From assembly GCA_964397655.1 (NCBI GenBank), contig CAYNKA010000013.1, positions 1-64,000 of the forward strand: DNA of 64,000 nt. The letters are read 5' to 3'. A program made the position numbers and the translations under genes. Below are positions 42,756-51,463 of this stretch, piece by piece; position 1 is the stretch's first letter; every line of letters begins with the position of its first letter. The stretch is from CAYNKA01 sp964397655. GTDB lineage: Bacteria; Spirochaetota; Spirochaetia; DTKZ01. The notes under the pieces were generated by a model. That model saw only the letters and a list, made by a program, of their open reading frames with translations, did no database searches and was not told the origin of the DNA.

Positions 42756-42872
42756 ATCACCGGAACGGACGCCTCCTTCGCCGCCCTCGCCGCGGCCACG
42801 GGAAACGCCGTCGTAACCTTCGACAAGGGATTCAGGAGATTCGAAGGAGTCGAGGTCGAAATCCCGGAGTGA
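42756..42872 (+). pseudogene. C-terminal remnant of a VapC-type PIN toxin
   Basis: About 38 codons read ITGTDASFAALAAATGNA and then VVTFDKGFRRFEGVEVEIPE before TGA. This matches the C-terminal part of VapC PIN-domain ribonucleases, where D-A-x-x-A-A...A-x-x-VTxDxxF carries the last acidic metal ligands. An in-frame TAG lies at 42732-42734, there is no start codon, and the first two thirds of the domain and an antitoxin gene are missing. It is therefore a decayed toxin fragment. The minus-strand frame running through it is antisense noise. Confidence 0.6.
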
Positions 42873-42891
42873 GCCGCTTCTTTTCCCGTGC

Positions 42892-43882
42892 TTACAGTTT
42901 CTCGTCGGCCCCTCGGTCGTAGGAACCCGCCGGGCGGGCGTCGCCGTCGATGTCGGTTGTCACGTTCCCGTAGGCCGCGGTTCCTGATGACGACCTCGCT
43001 CGCCGCGCTGATGCCCTGAAGATAGATCCCGAACGGGCCGACGGTTCCCGAGGTTCCCGTATTGGTCACGAGGATGATATTGCCCTTCACGGCCAGCGAG
43101 GTGTCGACGGCCGGGGCGTCGGAGCGCGAGATCCCGTAGGCCCTCATCGAGTTCGCCGTCGTCCCCGAGCAGGCCACGGCGATGGAATGGGCTGTCGTGG
43201 TCGTATACTCGCTATTCTCGATGGTGAATCCTTCGAGGACGTCGGCGTTCGTGAGCGCGGCGTCCGAGACTGAAACCAAGTTCCCCAGGGTACTGCTCGA
43301 GATCTTGGTCTCGTTCGCCGTGAAGTCGCGCGAGGCGAAGTCGGCGGAGTATCCGCCCGGGAGGGATATTCCCCCGATCATGGAGATCGTCTCGGTGATC
43401 GGATGCGTCCCTCCGGCGACCCGGACCGAGCTCAAGTTCTTCGCGTCCGCGATCGAGGGCCCGGCGACGATCGTGTTCACGGGGTGGTCCGGCGAGAGGC
43501 CGGAATCGGAGACGCTCCCCGCCGCCGAAACATAGACGGAGTCGTCCGGGTCCGTGACCGAGAAACGCAGCCGGGGGACGACCACGGCGTTCTGACCTGA
43601 AACGGTTATGCCGACCGCCACGGCGACGCCGCCCGAGTCCAGCGTAACGGCCGAACCGGTCACCGATGCAGCGTCCAGCGTCTTGTTGAACGTGACGGTG
43701 ATCGAGGGTTTCAAATCGTCGACTACCGCGTTCTCGGCTATGCTGAAGCCCGTGAGCGCGAAGACGGCGTTCGCACCGCCGTCTGAATCGTCGGTATCGT
43801 CGTCTTCCGAAACCTTGAGTTCATTACAGGAAGCGAAAGCGAAGAACGCAAGGACCGGAAACAGAGGGAACAGCTTCTTCAT
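42892..43882 (-). pseudogene. Frameshifted beta-helix lipoprotein gene
   Basis: The intact 5' part codes for a lipoprotein (signal peptide ending FASC), an acidic tether, a Big-like domain (FSIAENAVVDDLKPSITVTFNKTLDA) and the start of a right-handed beta-helix (PHPITETISMIGGISLPGGY, then SxxGN and EGFTIENS repeats). After SEVVIRN near 42984 the frame is lost. In another frame the proper ending AAYGNVTTDIDGDARPAGSY then DRGADEKL and TAA (42892-42894) follows, the standard end of such cell-surface proteins. An indel or internal deletion thus broke the gene. If translated, the open frame would run on antisense through the PIN remnant to 42731 (383 residues). Confidence 0.72.
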
Positions 43883-43954
43883 TCATTGAACTGCGCAATA
43901 TTTGATTGTCCCGTCGCGAACAGGCCGGAAATCGAGGGCCTACCTTGCGACCGC

Positions 43955-43984
43955 TTGCATCATCTTCCTCTTCGCGGCTACAGT
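43955..43984 (+). promoter_or_regulatory. Possible leaderless promoter of the GHKL ATPase gene
   Basis: TTGCAT (43955-43960) lies 18 bp from TACAGT (43979-43984), which ends 9 bases before the ATG at 43994. No Shine-Dalgarno sequence precedes the ATG. Confidence 0.45.
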
Positions 43985-43993
43985 AGCGACCGT

Positions 43994-45838
43994 ATGGAAC
44001 CGAAAAACGACGGACACCGATCGGGAAGGCTCAAGATCGGCGACCACTGGAACGCCATTTCCATCATCGCCCTGTCCCAGAACAACCCCCTCAAGGCCAT
44101 AGCCGAGTTCGTGGAGAACTCCATCGACGCGGGAGCGAAGAACGTGACGGTCGTCCGCGGCAAGCAGAAGGGCGACTACTACCTCAAGGTGATCGACGAC
44201 GGCGAGGGAATTTCGGACTTTTCCTACGTCGCCACCCACATCGGAGACTCCATCAAGCGGAAGCTCAAGAAGGACGGGGCCAAAGGCATCCAGGGCGAGT
44301 TCGGCATCGGCCTCCTCAGCTTCTGGACCGTGGGGGAGGAACTCGTCCTCACCTCCACGGGCAAGGACGGCGTCGCCCGAAGGATGAAACTCGTGAAGGG
44401 AAACCCGGCCTTCTCGGTGCGGGAAGTGCCGACGCTCTTCCAACAGCGGGGGACGGAACTCCACGTCCAGCCCATCCTCGCCGGGGTCCGCCAGCTTTCG
44501 GGGGAAAAGATCCAGAATTACCTCGCCTCCGAGCTCCGCGACCGGATCGGGAAAAGCGGAGTCCGGGTGAGGATCGTGGACCGCGCGACGCACAAGGAAA
44601 TGACCGTCGAACCGCGCAAGTTCCACGGGACCCTCCTCCACAACCTTCCGGACCCCGTGAATCCTCTGGGCGACGTGTATGTTGAACTCTATCTGTCGCA
44701 TCCGTCCGCCGAAAACGCCGTCGGTCTCTACAAGGGCGGCACGCGCATTCTGCCGGACATCACCTCCGTGGACCGCTTCAAGAAATTTCCCTGGACATCG
44801 GAATACCTCGAGGGGATCATCGACGCGAATTTCCTCCAGCTCACCCCGGGCACGCGGGACGGCGTGGTCTTCGACTCGGCCTTCGAGTCGCTCTGCGTGT
44901 CCCTGGAAGCGATGGAGGAAGCGCTCGCCGAGCGCATCCGCGAACAGCAGCGGGCCGAAGAGGAGGAGGCGAGCAAGGCCATCCTCCACAAGGTGACGCG
45001 GGCCCTCAAGGAAGCCTTCCTCCTCCTGCCGCAGGAGGACTACGGTTGGCTCAACGTCCAGAGCAAGACCAGAGCCCACAGGCCGGAGACCGGCGCGGGC
45101 CCGGAAAGCGCAGGAGAGGGCGCGGAGGGTGAAGCCTCCTCCGGCACGCCGGCGGAAACGCCGATCCCCGGAGAGGATCCCGTCCTTGCGACCGCGATCG
45201 CCGACGAACGGAGCGACGCCGCGGATCAGAAGGAATTCTTCGATTACGCGGGCCCGCTCTTCAGCTTCACCGTGTCGCCGGTCTCGGCGATCGTCGGTGT
45301 CGGCGGCAAACGGAAGCTCCGCGGAGTCGCCCGGGACAAGTCGCGCCGAGTCATCGAGAGCGGCGTCGAGTACTCCTGGAGCATCCTGGAAGGAGGCGGA
45401 AGCCTGGACGCTACGGACGCGGAGTACGTGGAGTTCACGGCGCCGCAGGAACCTGGCCTCGTCATCATCGAAGGAAAAGCCGTCCAGGAAAGCGAGGAGA
45501 AAAGCGCCCAGGCCGCGATCACCGTGACCGCGGAGCTGCTTCCCGAGAGGGGGCAGGAAGACTCGCGGCACCGGAAGGGTCTTCCCGGCTACACCTACCG
45601 GAAGGCCCCAGGCGAGCTCTGGAGGTCCCGCTACGATCGGGACAACTCCCTCATCGTCATCAACAACGCGCATCCCGACTTCATCTTCGCGGCCCGCCAC
45701 GGCGCCACGAAGCTCCGCTACATCGTCCGGCTTTTCGCGAAGGAGCTCGTCCTCGCGAACTTTCCCGAAGCCTCCAAGGAGGACATCCTGGAACGCATGG
45801 TCGAACTCACATTGTACGCGGAAGAAAACCTGAAGTAG
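43994..45838 (+). CDS. GHKL (MORC/Hsp90-like) ATPase with Ig-like domain
   Basis: The 614-residue protein has an N-terminal GHKL ATP-binding domain: N-box AIAEFVENSIDAGAKNV, G1 VIDDGEGISD, and the lid GEFGIGLLSFW, arranged as in MutL/MORC/Hsp90-type enzymes rather than histidine kinases. A transducer-like region (about 150-310) and a coiled-coil (about 300-340) follow, then a Gly/Ala/Glu linker. Residues about 420-510 (FTVSPVSAIVGVGGKRKLRGVARDKSRRVIESGVEYSWSIL) look like a bacterial Ig-like domain, which is surprising in a protein without a signal peptide. A basic C-terminal domain ends it. The start ATG at 43994 replaces an upstream in-frame one at 43886 that lacks support. Role unknown. Confidence 0.78.
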   Translation: MEPKNDGHRSGRLKIGDHWNAISIIALSQNNPLKAIAEFVENSIDAGAKNVTVVRGKQKGDYYLKVIDDGEGISDFSYVATHIGDSIKRKLKKDGAKGIQGEFGIGLLSFWTVGEELVLTSTGKDGVARRMKLVKGNPAFSVREVPTLFQQRGTELHVQPILAGVRQLSGEKIQNYLASELRDRIGKSGVRVRIVDRATHKEMTVEPRKFHGTLLHNLPDPVNPLGDVYVELYLSHPSAENAVGLYKGGTRILPDITSVDRFKKFPWTSEYLEGIIDANFLQLTPGTRDGVVFDSAFESLCVSLEAMEEALAERIREQQRAEEEEASKAILHKVTRALKEAFLLLPQEDYGWLNVQSKTRAHRPETGAGPESAGEGAEGEASSGTPAETPIPGEDPVLATAIADERSDAADQKEFFDYAGPLFSFTVSPVSAIVGVGGKRKLRGVARDKSRRVIESGVEYSWSILEGGGSLDATDAEYVEFTAPQEPGLVIIEGKAVQESEEKSAQAAITVTAELLPERGQEDSRHRKGLPGYTYRKAPGELWRSRYDRDNSLIVINNAHPDFIFAARHGATKLRYIVRLFAKELVLANFPEASKEDILERMVELTLYAEENLK

Positions 45839-45924
45839 AGGAAGGAAATAGAAAGCGGCTTGGCGCGCAGCAGAAGAGGGAAAAAATATTCTTTTATTTA
45901 TTAGTATTTTAGTAATATTAATAG

Positions 45925-45930
45925 TATACT
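45925..45930 (+). promoter_or_regulatory. Probable -10 box of the 45962 lipoprotein gene
   Basis: TATACT lies in a markedly AT-rich 50-bp stretch with repeated TTAGTA/TAGTA units. No clear -35 can be chosen. Confidence 0.4.
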
Positions 45931-45961
45931 CGAGACAACGATCTTTCCGTTCGGAGGCAAA

Positions 45962-46717
45962 ATGAAAAAGATCTTTTTCAAAGCCGCCTTGACGGTTCTT
46001 TCGATCGTGCTTTTCTCCGCCTGCACTTCATCCGGATCGGGAGAATCCGTTCCCGGCGCAACCCCCGCACAGCTCGTCGGCTCGTGGGTGAAAGTCTTCG
46101 ACTCGACCTTCGAGTTCGTCCAGGACCACGGTTCGGACGCCATGGTGTTCGAGTTCACGGATCCCAACGGGTATCTCGTCGTATTCTATGAACAGACCCA
46201 GCAGACCTGGGAGGGCGGGCAGAAGGGAACGTACGCTGTCTCAGGAAGCAATCTTGTTCTGAAACCTACCGAACACTGGGACACGAACTCGTGGTCGAAC
46301 ACTGACGGCAGCTCGAACTGGATCAACGACCACAGCGATTATCCCGTCCTCCCCTTCGTCCTGTCCGGAAGCACCCTGACGGTGACCTTCCCCTTCGCGA
46401 TCCCCAACAACTCTCAGGTCGTGCTCGCAAAAACGTCTTTCAGCCGCCGCGCCGAACTCGTCGGAGTCTGGACAACCGCTGCTTCGGATCAAGAGCTCTC
46501 GTTCAACGCCGACGGGACATTCATCCTGGACGCAGGCGGAGCCGGAGACCTCGCGGGCTCGAACTGGAACGCATCAGGAACCGAATCCGGTCACATCCGC
46601 TTGACGACGAACGACACGACGGCCCATCTCGTGCCCTATACCCTCGTCGACGGCGTCCTGACGACGAGACCGGGAACGGCGTCGGAGAAGGTTTTCATGC
46701 AGGCCTGGCCGATCTGA
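45962..46717 (+). CDS. Lipoprotein with two lipocalin-like repeats
   Basis: The 251-residue lipoprotein has GGAGG before the ATG, a signal peptide with lipobox FSAC (Cys near residue 21) and a short Ser/Gly tether. Two similar halves begin PAQLVGSWVKVFDSTFEF and RRAELVGVWTTAASDQELSFNADGTF, each followed by beta strands, like the 'LxGxW' lipocalin-type lipoproteins. It shares this plan with the smaller gene at 510. No function can be assigned. The upstream region is unusually AT-rich. Confidence 0.8.
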   Translation: MKKIFFKAALTVLSIVLFSACTSSGSGESVPGATPAQLVGSWVKVFDSTFEFVQDHGSDAMVFEFTDPNGYLVVFYEQTQQTWEGGQKGTYAVSGSNLVLKPTEHWDTNSWSNTDGSSNWINDHSDYPVLPFVLSGSTLTVTFPFAIPNNSQVVLAKTSFSRRAELVGVWTTAASDQELSFNADGTFILDAGGAGDLAGSNWNASGTESGHIRLTTNDTTAHLVPYTLVDGVLTTRPGTASEKVFMQAWPI

Positions 46718-46726
46718 GGATTCATT

Positions 46727-46763
46727 GGGGGAGGAACGGCCGGCACGAGGCCCCTCCTCCCCC
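46727..46763 (+). other. Strong stem-loop after the lipoprotein gene
   Basis: GGGGGAGGA (46727-46735) pairs with TCCTCCCCC (46755-46763), and GGCC pairs inside it. No U-tract follows, so it may protect the mRNA 3' end or be a factor-dependent stop. Confidence 0.55.
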
Positions 46764-46860
46764 GCGTTCGGCCGCCCCGACGGCTGTTGTTTCTCCGCAT
46801 CCCGGAGTATGATGCCGCATGCGCCGTCACGAAGAATCAGCCCTTCCTTTCATTGCTTGA

Positions 46861-47235
46861 GTTCCGGCCCCTCGAGGCAGGGACGCCCTCCTCGCGGGTG
46901 AACGCTTCTCGCGGCTCGAAACGCGCCTCTCCTTCGTGCCGAAGCGGGTAGGCATGCTCCACGGCTTCTGCGGCTGGTTCGAGGCCGACCTCGGAGGAGG
47001 CGTCGCCTTGAGCGCCTCGCCCTACTCGCCGCCGACGATCTGGCGGCAGGTCTATTTCCCCCTGGAGGGAGCGGTCCCCGTGGAACCGGGAAGCGCGATC
47101 GAGGTCGACTTCGGCATCGTGGTCGAGCCGGAGGAGAAGGCCCACTTCCGCTGGAACACGGAGGTAATGCCGACGGGAGGCGGGGAAACGGCGAGGTTCA
47201 GGCAGTCGACGCTCCGGAGCTACGGGCCGTGTTAA
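46861..47235 (+). pseudogene. Truncated PRMT-like methyltransferase remnant
   Basis: An open frame without its own proper start encodes 124 residues ending in TAA. Residues from SRLETRLSFVPKRVGMLHGFCGWF through SPYSPPTIWRQVYFPLEGAVPVEPG match the C-terminal beta-barrel of protein-arginine-methyltransferase-like enzymes (HGFxGxFD ... THWxQxxFPL). The entire S-adenosylmethionine-binding domain is missing. Upstream, TATGAT (46808-46813) and ATG 46819 start the same frame but stop at 46858-46860 after 13 codons, so the original 5' end seems to survive next to a large deletion. The fragment is unlikely to be functional. Confidence 0.65.
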
Positions 47236-47241
47236 ATCGAA

Positions 47242-47346
47242 GAATTCCTCCGAAGATTACGCAGAGGAACGCAGATCATTAAAAGAGGTAAAACATCGGC
47301 CCATCTTCTCTTCCCATCAGTGTAATCAGCATAATCTACGGATTCT
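47242..47346. repeat. Imperfect GATTACGCAG-type dispersed repeat
   Basis: GAAGATTACGCAGAGGAACGC on the left and CAGTGTAATCAGCATAATCT followed by ACGG on the right form an imperfect inverted repeat. Short elements of this 'GATTACGCAGATTA' look occur as dispersed intergenic repeats in many environmental bacteria. It fills the gap between the methyltransferase remnant and the lysE promoter. Confidence 0.4.
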
Positions 47347-47369
47347 CCGTTTCCCAGGCTTCACACGCC

Positions 47370-47398
47370 TTGACGACGGTTGGAAGCCGCCCTATAGT
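47370..47398 (+). promoter_or_regulatory. Promoter of the LysE-family gene, leaderless
   Basis: TTGACG (47370-47375) is 17 bp from TATAGT (47393-47398). The ATG at 47408 is nine bases past the -10 with no Shine-Dalgarno sequence. Confidence 0.62.
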
Positions 47399-47407
47399 TT
47401 TCCCGTT

Positions 47408-48076
47408 ATGGGAAGCGTCTATCTCCGTGAATTCCTCACCCTCGCGGTGGTTCATTTCCTCGCGGTCGTTGCCCCGGGGGCCGACTTCGCCATGGTAGTG
47501 AAGCAGAGCTACGTCTACGGCAGGAGGACTGCCATCCTCACGAGCGTCGGCATCGGCCTCGGCATGCTGCTTCACTTCGCCTACACCCTGGTGGGCCTCG
47601 GCATCGTCATCTCCCAGTCCATCCTCCTCTACAACGCGGTCAAATTCCTGGGAGCGGGCTACCTCTTCTACCTCGGCGTCAGGTCGATCCTGGCGAAGAA
47701 ATACGCCGCGCCCGTCGCCGCCGGAGCCGCGGACGACGGAGTCCGGGCCTCCCCCGGCGCGGGGGAGAACCTTCCCTCCGCCCGGAGAGCGGTGTGGGCG
47801 GGCTTCCTCGTGAACGCCCTCAACCCCAAGGCGACGCTTTTCTTCCTCTCGATCTTCTCGGTCATCGTGAGCGCCTCGACGCCGGTCGTCTACCAGGTCG
47901 GCTACTGCGTCTGGATCTTCTTCGTGCAGATCGCGTGGTTCTCATTCGTGTCCCTCGTCTTCTCCCACGGCGCGGTGCGGGCCCTCTTCGGCCGCTGCGG
48001 GCACTGGGTGGAACGCGTCATGGGAGCGGTCTTCATCTACCTCGGCGTGCGGCTCGCCCTGAGCTCGAACAAGTAG
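47408..48076 (+). CDS. LysE/RhtB-family amino-acid exporter
   Basis: The 222-residue inner-membrane protein belongs to the LysE/RhtB family of amino-acid exporters, with about six helices. The family N-terminal motif appears as VVHFLAVVAPGADFAMVVKQSYVYGRRTAILTSVGIGLG, and the central GFLVNALNPKATLFFLSIFS block is typical. The start depends on the leaderless promoter. The threonine aldolase gene follows after 10 bp; since RhtB relatives export threonine or homoserine, the two may manage the same amino acid, but this is inference. Confidence 0.9.
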   Translation: MGSVYLREFLTLAVVHFLAVVAPGADFAMVVKQSYVYGRRTAILTSVGIGLGMLLHFAYTLVGLGIVISQSILLYNAVKFLGAGYLFYLGVRSILAKKYAAPVAAGAADDGVRASPGAGENLPSARRAVWAGFLVNALNPKATLFFLSIFSVIVSASTPVVYQVGYCVWIFFVQIAWFSFVSLVFSHGAVRALFGRCGHWVERVMGAVFIYLGVRLALSSNK

Positions 48077-48086
48077 GAGGTCCCTC

Positions 48087-49123
<1,037 letters not shown>

Positions 49124-49127
<4 letters not shown>

Positions 49128-49927
49128 AATCGCCCAAGGAATCGGGCCTGGACCGTGCCATCCTCAGGAAGCTTGCCCCCGGCCCGCTTAGAGAATTGGC
49201 CGAGAAGGCCCTGGAAGACGAGGAACTTCACGCCTACCAGGAATACGCCAACATCGTCTCGATCAAGCGGCTCGGCTACAACGACCACGGTCCGGTCCAT
49301 ATGCGCAAGGTGGTGCTCAACGCACTGACCCTCGCGGACCTCCTCCACCGGGCGGGAATCCCCTTGAGCCTCGAGACCGAGGAGATCGGCTCCTACGAAG
49401 ACAGCCTGACTTCGATCTTCCTCGCGGGCATGCTCCACGACATCGGCATGTCGGTGACCAGGACGAACCACGAGGAGTTCGCCGTCTACCTCGGCAGGCC
49501 GCTCCTCGACCGTTTCCTCCTCGCCCGATACCCGGACGACGTGCGCATGCGGGTCATCGTCGGCTCGATGGTCACCGAGTGCGTCACCGGTCACATGGGT
49601 CTCGTGAGGATCAACAGTCTCGAGGCGGGAATCATCCTCATCGCGGACGGCTCCGACATGGAAAAGGGCCGGGCGAGGATACCGATGATGATCTCGACCG
49701 AAGCGAAGGTCGGGGACATCCACAAGTACTCCTCCTCGGCAGTCGAGCGGATCGACATCGAAAAGGGCGACGAGCGGCCCATCAAAATCACGGTTCACAT
49801 GTCCACGAACGTCGGCTTCTTCCAGGTCGAGGAGGTCCTCTTCCCCAAGCTGATGATGAGCCCCATCAAGCCCTACATCGAGCTACACGCCGGCGTCATC
49901 GGCGAGCCGATGAAGAAGTATCTCTGA
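49124..49927 (+). CDS. HD-domain phosphohydrolase
   Basis: The 267-residue protein starts at TTG 49124 within the aldolase stop codon (TTGA overlap), with a G-rich ribosome binding site. An HD metal-binding domain is seen in YNDHGPVHMRKVVLNALTLADLL and FLAGMLHDIGMSVTR (the HD pair), with EAGIILIADGSDMEKGRAR as a further conserved helix carrying Asp. HD hydrolases act on nucleotides or second messengers. The C-terminal beta portion (ITVHMSTNVGFFQVEEVLFPKL) may sense a ligand. Its translational coupling to threonine aldolase is unexplained. Confidence 0.82.
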
Positions 49928-50041
49928 GGCCGCCGGGTCGGCCAGGATCGTCCAACGTCCATTTAACGCGATTCTCACGAAAAATAAACACGAACAGGTT
50001 TTCCTGACAGGGATTCGAAACCCCTTCCTCAAGGAGAAGCC

Positions 50042-50536
50042 ATGAATTTACCGGTTTGGGCTTGGTACCTCGCCGCATACGGATACGCCCTGATCGCAGG
50101 GCATCACTTCGCCGACGTCGCGATCCACGGATTCGACCCTCTCTCGGGAGTCAAAAAGATCAGAAAGCCGGCGGGAAAGGACGCGGCGCAACGGAACCTG
50201 TTCCTTCGCTGTTCGGCCGTTCTCGGCACGCTGGAAAGGTTCATGTATCTTTCCTGCCTATTGCTCGGGCATCCGGCGTTCATCGCCGTGTGGCTCGCGG
50301 TGAAGTTCTTCGGATCGCGAAAAAAAATCAGGAAGTCCGGAATCGGGCACGTCGCGGTCCTCATCGAGACCGCCCTGTCGCTCATCTTCTCGGCGGCCGG
50401 CTGGCTCCTCTTCAAGTTCGGTTCTGAGGGAGACCTTCCCGGCGCGGGTACGGCCGCGGGTCTGAGCCTCGCCGCGGGTTTCTTCGTACGCCTGGCCGGG
50501 CGAGCGATCGCCGACGCCGAAGCGGAACGAGCGTAG
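50042..50536 (+). CDS. Hypothetical four-helix membrane protein
   Basis: I do not recognise this 164-residue protein. CAAGGAGAAG precedes the ATG. Hydrophobic segments lie near residues 5-22, 60-88, 100-122 and 130-152, separated by basic loops (GVKKIRKPAGKDAAQR, GSRKKIRKSG), so it is an integral membrane protein. A conserved-looking GHHFADVAIHGF motif in the first helix contains two histidines. No function can be stated. Confidence 0.6.
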   Translation: MNLPVWAWYLAAYGYALIAGHHFADVAIHGFDPLSGVKKIRKPAGKDAAQRNLFLRCSAVLGTLERFMYLSCLLLGHPAFIAVWLAVKFFGSRKKIRKSGIGHVAVLIETALSLIFSAAGWLLFKFGSEGDLPGAGTAAGLSLAAGFFVRLAGRAIADAEAERA

Positions 50537-50650
50537 AACGACGTTCTCGAACGATAAAGCGCGGAATGCATTAATTCCTGATAAATTTGATAATATTCAT
50601 TGCCTTCGCGCCCGCTCCGCAGTATCGTTACCCTATAGGGGAGGTACGGC

Positions 50651-51379
50651 ATGGGTGAACGATCCGTGGTTCTGCGCCTCACTCTCGTTCTGGTCAGTCT
50701 CCTTTTTCAATTCCTGGGCCTGGTGTTCTTCTTCGGATTCGGCTTCGTTCTGATCCTCGGCGTCACCGGCGCGGTGAAATCGACGACGGGACTGCCCCCC
50801 CTGGGCCGGGCCGTGCTCCCGGTCGCGGCCGGCTTGGTCCTTTTCGTCATGGGACGCGCCGCATGGTCGGCCCAGAAACGTCTCGGGAAATACCTCAAAG
50901 CCTACAAGGAAAAGCTGAAAGCCTCGGGAAAGGAGGACTTCGCATCTTTCGTTCCTTTCTACGGATCGTACGATTACTACCTCATCTACGACTATACGAA
51001 TCTCTTCTTGAACACCCTCATGAAGGACGTCGAGCGGTACCGCGATCCTAATTCACCGGTTCACATAGAGGAGATGGGACGACGCGAAATCGTCGGAGCC
51101 AAGGCGCATTTCATCAGGGAACTGCCCGAGGGCTTTCTCATTTTCGGGCGTTGGAAGGAACAGCCGGGAACGATCTTCAACATCAACGACAAGGTCAACC
51201 GCATCGTGAAGGGAAGGGAGGCTGTCACGGCCCTCTTCAACATGGTGGAGCTTCCTCGGTCGATGAGCTTCATCGCGATGATTCTCTTTTTCTTCCCGTT
51301 TCACGAAAAGCTGTTGTATGCCTGGTTCATGGGGCGAAAGAAAAAAAGTCCCGTGACGCCGCTGAACGTAAGAGGATAA
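50651..51379 (+). CDS. Hypothetical membrane protein, 242 residues
   Basis: This unrecognised protein has GGGGAGG before its ATG, two N-terminal membrane helices (residues about 8-38 and 52-72), a cytoplasmic domain of about 140 residues and a last hydrophobic stretch (MSFIAMILFFFPFHEKLLYAWF) before a basic tail. The soluble part contains GRREIVGAKAHFIRELPEGFLIFGRWKEQPGTIF, which resembles no domain I can name. It is followed by the P-loop/Asp23-like gene, which has its own promoter. Confidence 0.6.
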   Translation: MGERSVVLRLTLVLVSLLFQFLGLVFFFGFGFVLILGVTGAVKSTTGLPPLGRAVLPVAAGLVLFVMGRAAWSAQKRLGKYLKAYKEKLKASGKEDFASFVPFYGSYDYYLIYDYTNLFLNTLMKDVERYRDPNSPVHIEEMGRREIVGAKAHFIRELPEGFLIFGRWKEQPGTIFNINDKVNRIVKGREAVTALFNMVELPRSMSFIAMILFFFPFHEKLLYAWFMGRKKKSPVTPLNVRG

Positions 51380-51424
51380 AAACCCTATCGGGAGCGGAAA
51401 CAGGCGGTTTTCCGGAATCTCCGA

Positions 51425-51454
51425 TTGCGAAAAACAGTCCTTGAGGGTTACACT
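51425..51454 (+). promoter_or_regulatory. Leaderless promoter of the P-loop/Asp23-like gene
   Basis: TTGCGA (51425-51430) lies 18 bp from TACACT (51449-51454). The ATG at 51464 is nine bases past the -10, and there is no Shine-Dalgarno sequence. Confidence 0.55.
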
Positions 51455-51463
51455 CACCGGGTA

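Noticed and set aside
42731..42891. C-terminal extension of the 43882 lipoprotein
   Set aside because: The Arg-rich tail and the following residues come from a lost frame and from the antisense of a PIN-domain fragment; the natural ending is in another frame.
43940..45700. Open frame of 586 codons on the minus strand
   Set aside because: It lies opposite the GHKL ATPase gene, whose N- and G-boxes are unambiguous.
39204..45838. Caspase plus GHKL ATPase as one defence operon
   Set aside because: They are on opposite strands, separated by pseudogenes, and the caspase protein carries an export signal, so a joint cytoplasmic defence system is not supported.
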